Assembly (NCBI RefSeq): GCF_004359215.1
Contig: NC_090620.1
Coordinates: 60,310 to 93,881, forward strand
Direction of reading: 5' to 3'
Origin: Bremia lactucae
Taxonomy: Eukaryota; Oomycota; Peronosporomycetes; Peronosporales; Peronosporaceae
DNA: 33,572 bases
This document shows, in pieces, positions 27,385 to 33,572 of this stretch. The first letter of the stretch is position 1; every line of letters starts with the position of its first letter. Position numbers and translations under genes: made by a program. The notes under the pieces are model-generated. The model was not told where the DNA came from, made no database searches, and saw only the letters and a list, made by a program, of their open reading frames with translations.

Positions 27385-27764
27385 GTATGACAAGAATCAT
27401 ACGGAGAATTTGAATGTGGAAAATATCGTGTGTGTGGCTCAGTCGGGTAAGGCATGGCGGTGCGTCCTACTGGTCACCGGTTCGATACCCGGTAACGACA
27501 AAAAGTAAAACCTTCGGGAACTGGTGTTTGGGTTTCACTAGCACTGTACCGCCAGACAGTGACGTCCACCATTTTATGGTAGTCCACATATCTGGGAAAG
27601 GGGGCGCAGCGAACGATAGGAAAGGATTAACGGTAGAATAAAGCTAACGGTAGGATAAAGTTAACGGTAAGATTGAGATAAACTCAAAATATAACTTACT
27701 TTCCGGTTTGCAATCTCGACCGTAAGCCCATCTTCAAGCTCATAGCGTTAAAGTAAATCAACAT
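27385..27764 (+). mobile_element. tRNA-derived SINE-like insert
   Basis: About 380 bp interrupt copy B3 between CATGCCCC and TGGCACTGCC, which are almost adjacent in copy B2 (20452-20465). An A box (TGGCTCAGTCGGG, 27427-27439) and a B box (GGTTCGATACC, 27479-27489) lie about 40 bp apart, as in an RNA polymerase III promoter of tRNA type. The tRNA fold is imperfect: the D-stem GCTC faces AGGC and the T-loop has one extra base. This argues for a SINE head and not a working tRNA. The 3' part holds three 17-bp tandem units. A stem CCGTATGA / TCATACGG lies at the left boundary. No clear target duplication was found. Confidence 0.65.
27628..27678 (+). repeat. Three 17-bp tandem repeats in the SINE-like insert
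   Basis: Units at 27628-27644, 27645-27661 and 27662-27678 all begin TAACGGTA. The first two differ at two positions and the third is more diverged. Confidence 0.85.
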
Positions 27765-28185
27765 CTGGCACTGCCAAATCCAAATTGGCCTTTCAGTGTC
27801 CTCCGTGATGCTTCGGATTTTGCCACTGGCAGTGCTCTGTTACAAACAGATGTTGAGGGGCATGAACGTGTTATTGCGTTCGAGTCTAGACAGCTTAAAG
27901 CTGCGGAAAAGAACTACCCAGTTTATGACGAAGAGTTGTTGCTATGAAGTATGCTCTCATCAAATTCAGAGTTCATCTGCTCGCCTCTAAGTCGTTTGTG
28001 ATATATACAGATCACGCGTCATTAAGCACGGCGACTTAGTCGTCTTATCTCTCACAGCGAATGGCCCGATGACTATCCTTGTTACCGAGTACAACTTCGA
28101 AGTGAAGAATAAGCCTGGCAAGCAGAATGCTTTGGCCGATGCGTTATCACGCAGGCCGGATTATGAGCTCTCTCACTTAACGACT
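27765..28185 (+). pseudogene. RNase H, copy B3
   Basis: Resumes after the insert with ...FSVS, DASDFATGSALLQ-like sequence (Asp at about 27808), YDEELL (about 27930), YTDHASL (about 28010) and LADALSRRPDYELSH ending near 28178. Frame changes and stops (for example at 28038) interrupt it. The three catalytic acids are still recognisable. Confidence 0.75.
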
Positions 28186-28199
28186 ATCGTGTCGCCTAC

Positions 28200-29450
28200 A
28201 ACAGAATTAATCCGTTCGGCTTACGCCAAGGATGAACAGTGTGTAGGTCTGCTACGAGCTCTAAAGAGCTTCGACTCGGGCTTTACATTGTCGTCACAAT
28301 TGCATGCAAGGTAACATCGAATTTTTATCGATAACGACCTGTTGCTTTATTACACGGTCACTACGGATCCTCCGCGCGTCATTGTTTCTCATGATGAGGA
28401 TTTGAAGTACCGAATCATCTATGAGGCACATGATACTGTCCTTGGTGGTCATATCGGCGGAGTAAAGACCAACGGTTCTGTAAGCCAGATTTATTGGTGG
28501 CTCATGCTTTATAAATGGGTCAGCACATACGTTCGCACATGCAAAACTTGCCAACGGGCTGAACTCTCGGCGCATGCTGCTGCGCCACTGGCTAGTCTGC
28601 CCATACCCATAGGGTGTTGGGGGTCCATTAGTATGGATTTCGTTTTCGGTCTACCGAAGATTCGGCCGGTAACTCCAGCATAGTGGTCTTGTTGACCGAT
28701 TGAGCAAAATGGCTCACTTAGCGGCTGTGCCGGAAACATTTAATAATGAAGGTACAGCAAGGCTGTTCATCGATCGCGTGTTTCGACAAGACGGTTTGCC
28801 AGTGGTAATTGTCTCTGATCGGGACCCCTCCTTTCACGAATAAATGCTGGAAGTCAATTTTCCGAGTGCTTGGCACCAGATTGGATATGTCCACTGCGGA
28901 CCATCCGCAGATCGATGGTCAAATTGAACGTGTCAATCGCGTCATTGAAGACGTTTTACGCAGCGTGTGTGCTCCGACACCAAAGGTCTAGAGGTCAATG
29001 CTCCCAGTGGTGGAGTTTGCGTTAAATAACGCTGTCCATGCCTCTACAGGCTAGACTCCGTTCTTTGTAAACGGTCTTACCCACCCACGCGTTCCATTAA
29101 CGATACCACTGCGTGGCTCGGGGCTTGGTGGAGGAGAATTAGCCGATAGGCTTGCTGATATCAGCCCTGTTACCGTTCGGAAACAAGTAAGCGAGTTTCT
29201 CGCGAAGCGATTTATTGTCTTAAGACACGTAAGGGATACGATGGCTGATAGCCAAGACAAACAAAAAGAACAAGCAGATGCCAAAGGCAGAAGCTGTATT
29301 ACTTCTTATATGATCGGAGACCGAGTTTTATTAAACGCTAAAAAAGTTACCTACCAACTTGGTTTCGGCGGTCTTCAAGACCAAATTGCGCCCGCGCTTT
29401 TTTGGACCATTTACGGTTGTGGTCAAGAAGGGCCTAGCTTATACGCTTAA
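28200..29450 (+). pseudogene. Integrase, copy B3
   Basis: Zinc-binding HHCC block EAHDTVLGGHIG ... YVRTCKTCQRAE at 28425-28560. The core has SISMDFVFGLPK (28628), VSDRDP (about 28815) and DGQIERV (about 28920). A TAG follows APTPKV (28989) and another follows HASTG (29052), both shared with copy B2. From about 28875 onward the two copies are nearly identical, while upstream they differ often. Confidence 0.8.
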
Positions 29451-29745
29451 CCTTCCTAGCAGGCTGCGTAGACACCCAGTGTCTTACGTTGGCACCCTTC
29501 CCACATGGACTTGAAGGCGCTTTCGCCGAGATAGGCGGTCGTGCCGCATATTGCTGCATCCTCACCAGGATGTCCAGCTGGCCCTCTAAACGAGGTTGTT
29601 GACGCTCCAGCATCGAAAGAAGGCTTTGAGCCGCCTCGAAAGAGCTCTCAACACGAGCAAGGACCTCACGAAGGAGTTGCACCTCGTGCCGTGGAGCATC
29701 AAATGCTTCCGCCGAAATTTCGGTCCCCTCCCGCGCTGCTTGATG

Positions 29746-29882
29746 CGCGTTGGAACCTTCAGTTTCATGTGGAGAAACTTTTAAATCGACGTCGTCGTGA
29801 GGGTCAATACCAGTATCTGGTGAAGTGGCTAGGGTACCCCTCTTCTGAAAGCTCTTGGGAGTTCGAGGTACCTCTTCGGTAA
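29746..29882 (+). pseudogene. Chromodomain, copy B3
   Basis: Same as in copy B2 except Asn for Lys after EKLL (EKLLNRRRREGQ). KWLGYPSSESSWEFEV and the TGA stop are conserved. Confidence 0.8.
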
Positions 29883-30225
29883 GATTGCCCATACGCTGTT
29901 GACGTTTCTGAGCGCCAAGCTAAGGGTCAACTCGCGTCAAACGACGCTTCCCACCACTAAACGTCGGATTAGGTGGATCTATAGCCTCAGTGCGGCTTCG
30001 ATCCGTGGTTGTACGGTCAACCGAAGCACTGAAAATCGGCTAGGCCTTTCTTCGTTTTGTGGCATAAATGCCGAACGTAACCGGCCTTTGGCGTTAAGCT
30101 TAGCGAAATCGAAGCGAAGCTTCCGTTCCAAACGAACATCACCTCTATCCGCAGACTCCCTGATATTCCAGATATTACGAAGTTGGCGGGCCCGGTGGAC
30201 CCAGTTCTCAAATGAGACTTCGTTT

Positions 30226-30810
30226 TCACTCCTTGTTTCGTTTGGAAACAAAACGAACGGAATTATCCTCATGGAGGTCACCGAAGACCCCACGGGCTTG
30301 ATCACGTAAACGCGTCAGATACTGGCTTCGCGTCATTACCTTTGGCGTAAGGAATTGCTCATGAAGAGCGTCGCGGGCAGCGATCTCCTCCGGCGTCCTC
30401 GCCGGGTCACCAGAGATCCAGATGGCCAAGCTAAGACCCGCTATCTCTTTGAGACGCTCGTCCGCACTAAGCGGAGTGAATCTATATTCACTATGAGCTT
30501 TAGCTTTCGCTTTCTCGGCAGCACGACGACGAGCTCTTTCCTCTATGAGGATTGTATGCTCTTGCTCTTCATCGAGCGGATCGTTGATGTTGGACTCAAA
30601 GTCCCGTGTCCTGCTCAATGCAGTTAAAACATCAGCGGCACCACGCTCTGGGAACGGATTCGGGGCCTGCCGACGTTCGTCCGGAAGAGAAGGCGTGAAA
30701 GAACGACGCTCTTTCTCCTCCTCCTCTGATGGCGAGTGACTTCCAAAGTCCACCATTCCCTCATCGTCGACGAAGTGCTTAAGAGTCTGTGACTCACGCT
30801 TGATTGTCAT
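30226..30810 (-). CDS. Antisense ORF of family B, copy B3 (194 aa)
   Basis: ATG at 30810 opens 194 codons, the same length as in copy B2. Differences are few: SPFLDD is KHFVDD, EQEQII is EQEHTI, and RAAEIAK is RAAEKAK, all amino acid changes without a stop. The acidic N-terminus, basic helix and VSKRNKE end are kept. The overlapping second antisense frame (30305-29979) is also open. No domain is recognised. Its retention could reflect recent copying of this segment and not selection. Confidence 0.55.
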   Translation of the reverse strand: MTIKRESQTLKHFVDDEGMVDFGSHSPSEEEEKERRSFTPSLPDERRQAPNPFPERGAADVLTALSRTRDFESNINDPLDEEQEHTILIEERARRRAAEKAKAKAHSEYRFTPLSADERLKEIAGLSLAIWISGDPARTPEEIAARDALHEQFLTPKVMTRSQYLTRLRDQARGVFGDLHEDNSVRFVSKRNKE

Positions 30811-30911
30811 GAGACAAAGGAAAGAAAACACAACCGAACGGTAAGCTGTTTATATTCCAACCTCAAAGAGGAAATGAAGAGAATGTTGTCACCCAATGTC
30901 AACAGCCTTAT

Positions 30912-30920
30912 GGGGGAGGG
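30912..30920 (+). promoter_or_regulatory. Polypurine tract, copy B3
   Basis: GGGGGAGGG immediately before TGTAATGGGG of the 3' LTR, identical to copy B2. Confidence 0.85.
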
Positions 30921-31410
30921 TGTAATGGGGCACACATCGGTTGAAAAAAAAAACGTTGTTGTGGTGCATCTACTCTATGGGTAAAACACCTTATTATCTA
31001 ATTTCAAAATAGTTAGTTATTTACATCCCATTTATTATGGGTAATTAATGTGGTCGCAGCCAGATTTATATCTGGCGGCCAAAATCTATTTTTTTGTTAG
31101 CTACGGTAAGGTTTTTAAATTCAAATAATTAATTAAAGTGCAGTTCCCGTTTTGATCTTAAAGCGTTAAGTGCCTTCCTAAGGCTTGCGCATTGATCTGT
31201 AAGAGATAGAAGCCTTTCTAAGGTATATACTCTTGAGCACTAGTTGCCATTTGGTTCTACGAACCCCTGAATCTCTGAACTAAAATTCATTTAGTTTAAA
31301 TAGCTTGTACGATTTCCCAAGTTGTCAAACCCGTTTTGTTTATGGAACTAAGAGACTCCCTGAGTCTATAAGTCTTCCTCTGACTTTAAAAGCGAGGTAG
31401 CTCCGCTACA
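30921..31410 (+). repeat. 3' LTR of copy B3, complete
   Basis: 490 bp from TGTAATGGGGCA to AGCTCCGCTACA. It is followed by CACGTCTATA and not by a primer-binding site, so this is a true 3' end. It has a run of ten A near 30946 and a T-rich expansion near 31090. It is clearly diverged from the LTRs at 13773, 16344 and 23616. Confidence 0.88.
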
Positions 31411-31568
31411 CACGTCTATAAAAACGTTTTTCTTCGCAATCGCAAAATGGTGACCGTATAATTAGCAACGCCTTATCAATCCGGCCGTCATTGAACATTC
31501 TAATAGCAAATATTTCCTTTGGCACAATGCCATCGGTAGATACTCTCACTCCAAGCTTGGAGCCCGGG
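31411..31568. other. Spacer between copy B3 and solo LTR
   Basis: No gene seen. It contains CTCCAAGCTTGGAG, a perfect 14-bp palindrome, at about 31550-31563, and ends in the CCGGG target duplication. Confidence 0.5.
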
Positions 31569-32008
31569 TGTAACGGGGTTAGTCGTTACATGAAATTGAC
31601 ACTTAAAGGTTGTTAATTAATATATTATCTAAAACGTAGATAATATATAGAGAATATTACTTAACATAGTAATATTGGAAAGCTTATCAATTGGAAGATA
31701 TAGGCCATTATATCTACTTGCTAACCGGTCCAGTCAGCACTGGACGCGCGCAAAGAGAGAGACAGATAAGACTTTATTACATGTTTTGAATTAGTATATA
31801 ATTGAGTGAGTATTAACTAGATAGAAACAAAATAACTTAATTATATTAAATCCAGTTTACTTTTAACCCTCTTTACAGCAAGTGTTTTAAATAGAGTCTT
31901 TCTCTGCACGTACTAGTGTACGTGAAGTGACGTGAGGCACCACTCGCACTGAAGCAGTGCAAAGTGAATTTGTACTGAAGCAGTAGAAGTCGGCAGTGCC
32001 CCATTACA
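31569..32008 (+). repeat. Solo LTR, family A, with 5-bp target duplication
   Basis: 440 bp from TGTAACGGGG to CCCCATTACA, flanked on both sides by CCGGG (31564-31568 and 32009-32013). No primer-binding site or internal sequence follows. Solo LTRs normally arise by recombination between the two LTRs of one insertion. The intact duplication shows the insertion itself was ordinary. Confidence 0.9.
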
Positions 32009-32013
32009 CCGGG

Positions 32014-32064
32014 TGTTTCAAAGCTGATAGAGCAAGAAGGTCTATCAGCTTCGAACACCGGGCT
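32014..32064. repeat. Long imperfect inverted repeat at the solo-LTR target site
   Basis: AAGCTGATAGA (32021-32031) pairs perfectly with TCTATCAGCTT (32041-32051) around 9 nt. With the LTR removed, the stem extends outward through GTGTT/AACAC and AGCCCGG/CCGGGCT with small bulges, about 24 bp per arm. Confidence 0.75.
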
Positions 32065-32065
32065 T

Positions 32066-32108
32066 AAAATTAAGCATTTTATGATACTAAAATGGCCTGC
32101 TTAATTTT
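32066..32108. repeat. Perfect 11-bp inverted repeat
   Basis: AAAATTAAGCA (32066-32076) and TGCTTAATTTT (32098-32108) flank 21 nt that contain a smaller stem, ATTTTA/TAAAAT. Confidence 0.85.
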
Positions 32109-32159
32109 CCATAATAAATAATTCAGTGCCCTTTAATTCAAATCGGCAACAATGGGGTG

Positions 32160-32800
32160 ACAAGGTGTGCGCACTGGAGAAGCTTGAGGCGTTTGTACAC
32201 GGACAGCGAAAGGTCACGTCCAAGGCGTAGCCGTGCTGACAAATAAGCAAGCTTGGAACAAGGCTCTCAACAGGACTCTTGAGACGCTCTCCGCCCGGCC
32301 GTATCAGCCGAGGACCATTTGGATGGACCCGACCAAGTTCGCTGGAGCTGCAGCGCACACGACTGCCCAATGGCTGCTATTCGTGGAGCAATGCGGTATG
32401 GCGCAGCTCATCGAGGACGACACCAGATAGTGTCGTACGCCATGTCCCATTTGCGAGGTAAAGCGTTGGATTGGGCTTTCTCGGCGCTTATGGCGGACAA
32501 AAAGGAGTTCCTTTCATGGGCGATCTAAAGGACAAAGATTCGCGTCATGTATCAGTCACCAAGAAACGAGGTGGTGCTTCAGGAATGCTTCTTTGGAGCG
32601 TGACAGGTGGAGCGATCGCTGCTAGATTATGTGCAGGAGTGTAGGCATCCATTGCTGTAGTCCAATTCCGGAATACATTACGGTGCCCATGTTCATTAAA
32701 GGACTGCGGCACGGCCCATTGCGACAGACCGTTTTTAGTAAGGTGCCGCCGACGATGGAATAGGAAGTCCAAATTGCCTTAGTTAAGGATTAATCCTTTA
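32160..32800 (+). pseudogene. Gag of a third gypsy family (C), broken
   Basis: Readable in several frames: VCALEKLEAFVHGQRKV near 32165, LNRTLETLSARPYQPRTIWM near 32265, then YAMSHLRGKALDWAFSALMA at about 32440. SPRNEVVLQECFFGA follows at 32548, and PEYITVPMFIKGLRHGPLRQ and KVPPTME near 32670-32760. This is the order of a retrotransposon capsid domain (WxxAxxxLxGxAxxW, then a Q-G/A-xxS-xxDYVQE block). It has at least three frameshifts and two stops. Its LTR and primer-binding site are not recognised upstream. Confidence 0.7.
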
Positions 32801-32854
32801 ACAGTGGCTCGGCAACAACTTGATATAAGAGCTCGGAGAGACTGGTGTCGTTAA

Positions 32855-33572
32855 ATGGACGATGATAAGTCATGCGTCCAATGGTCCTGCATAGAATTGA
32901 CAGCCTTGCCGCAGAAGATAACGAGTTGGCAGGAGGTCAAGCGTCGCAAGAACCAACACAGAGCGAGAGCTTGGTGCGGTTGGAAGTGGTGCTTTAGCCA
33001 GGAGAGCAACGGCACCCGCTTCCCAGTCAAAGTCGTGGTGACTCGAAGAACGAGTACCCGACAGATTAGGACGATCAAAGGCACGTGTAAACGAGTGACC
33101 TTTGGATCAGTCCCTAATAAAGATAACGGGCCTTCCAACGAGGTGTTCGAGGCCGTCAAAGACGAAATTGCGGAGGCATCCTCAGTTGAGGTGCTCCGGC
33201 AAGTCTTTAAATCTGCCGAGGAGATAGTAAATCTCCCGGAGATGTCGTGGGATCTGTTCCTTGCCGAATTAAAGGAAGGAAAGATCCACGAAATAGTCGC
33301 ACCAGTTCCAGAAGATAACTTGGCGGACTGTTGCTCGTCGTCCACAATGGACGAGAGCGTCCTAGAAACGGACAAAAAGAAGCGGTACGCTGCTCAAGGC
33401 TGGGATGCCTTGAGAGACAGTCCGTTCTATGAGGATCTGTGGAAACATCGCGATGTGTTCCCAGAGCCGCCTACCAGCAGATAGGGGCATCGGGCACGAG
33501 ATAGACCTCGAACCTGGCCCCAAGTATTGTGTGACCAGGCAATGGCCGTTGCCGAAAGAACAAGTCGATTAT
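32855..33572 (+). pseudogene. Pol of family C: linker and start of RT, runs off the window
   Basis: An open frame to 33484 reads VLRQVFKSAEEIVNLPEMSW, LETDKKKRYAAQGWDALRD and DLWKHRDVFPEPPTSR. This is the segment directly before RT in gypsy Pol. A frameshift near 33470 leads into LPADRGIGHEIDLEPGPKYC and VTRQWPLPKEQVD, the first conserved RT block. The catalytic part lies beyond the window. It is distinct from families A and B in sequence. Confidence 0.75.

Noticed and set aside
27425..27505. Functional tRNA gene
   Set aside because: A and B boxes are present, but the D-stem does not pair, the T-loop has an extra base and the acceptor stem is weak; it fits a SINE head better.
16344..31410. 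An autonomous, currently active family-B element
   Set aside because: Every copy has stops or frameshifts in gag and pol, and the LTR pairs differ at many positions.

Overview
The window is eukaryotic and most likely from a Peronosporalean oomycete (Phytophthora or downy mildew type). Two intron-containing host genes have very short introns (48-93 nt). Most of the rest is decayed Ty3/gypsy retroelement sequence of a chromodomain-bearing type. Two runs of exactly 100 N (4477-4576, 16034-16133) are assembly gaps, so order across them is not guaranteed. Species and family names are inference, because no search was possible.

Layout. 1-6790: gypsy family A. The end of a pol gene (integrase, chromodomain) is followed by an ORF block on the opposite strand, an LTR, a primer-binding site and gag-protease. 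After the gap comes a second, divergent family-A 5' half in inverted orientation. 6791-13772: a host island. It holds a minus-strand gene with an MLF-like segment, a six-exon minus-strand gene for an SH3/LIM/LIM/LIM/LIM/SH3/zinc-ribbon adaptor (726 aa), an eight-exon PUS10 tRNA pseudouridine synthase on the plus strand (487 aa), and the last codons of a minus-strand host gene cut off by an LTR. 13773-31410: gypsy family B in three direct-orientation copies. B1 is 5' LTR-gag-protease up to a gap. B2 is nearly complete but multiply broken, with a truncated 3' LTR. B3 has lost its 5' end and carries a tRNA-derived SINE-like insert. Between B2 and B3 lies a 1.4-kb family-A block. 31411-33572: a family-A solo LTR with a 5-bp target duplication, then the 5' part of a third gypsy family (C) that runs off the window.

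How the parts relate. No retroelement copy here could produce a complete Gag-Pol: every one has stops or frameshifts. The host genes are read from the two strands away from the roughly 0.9-kb interval 10741-11638, which should hold both promoters.

The three strongest leads are: (1) family-A coding DNA is packed with short perfect inverted repeats, and comparing two copies shows changes that perfect a stem at the cost of the protein; (2) in both family A and family B an ORF block lies antisense to pol between the chromodomain and the 3' LTR, and in family B a 194-codon antisense ORF is intact in two copies whose pol is broken; (3) a SINE-like unit with recognisable A and B boxes sits inside copy B3. 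Gene models were built by hand from splice signals, reading phase and family motifs.
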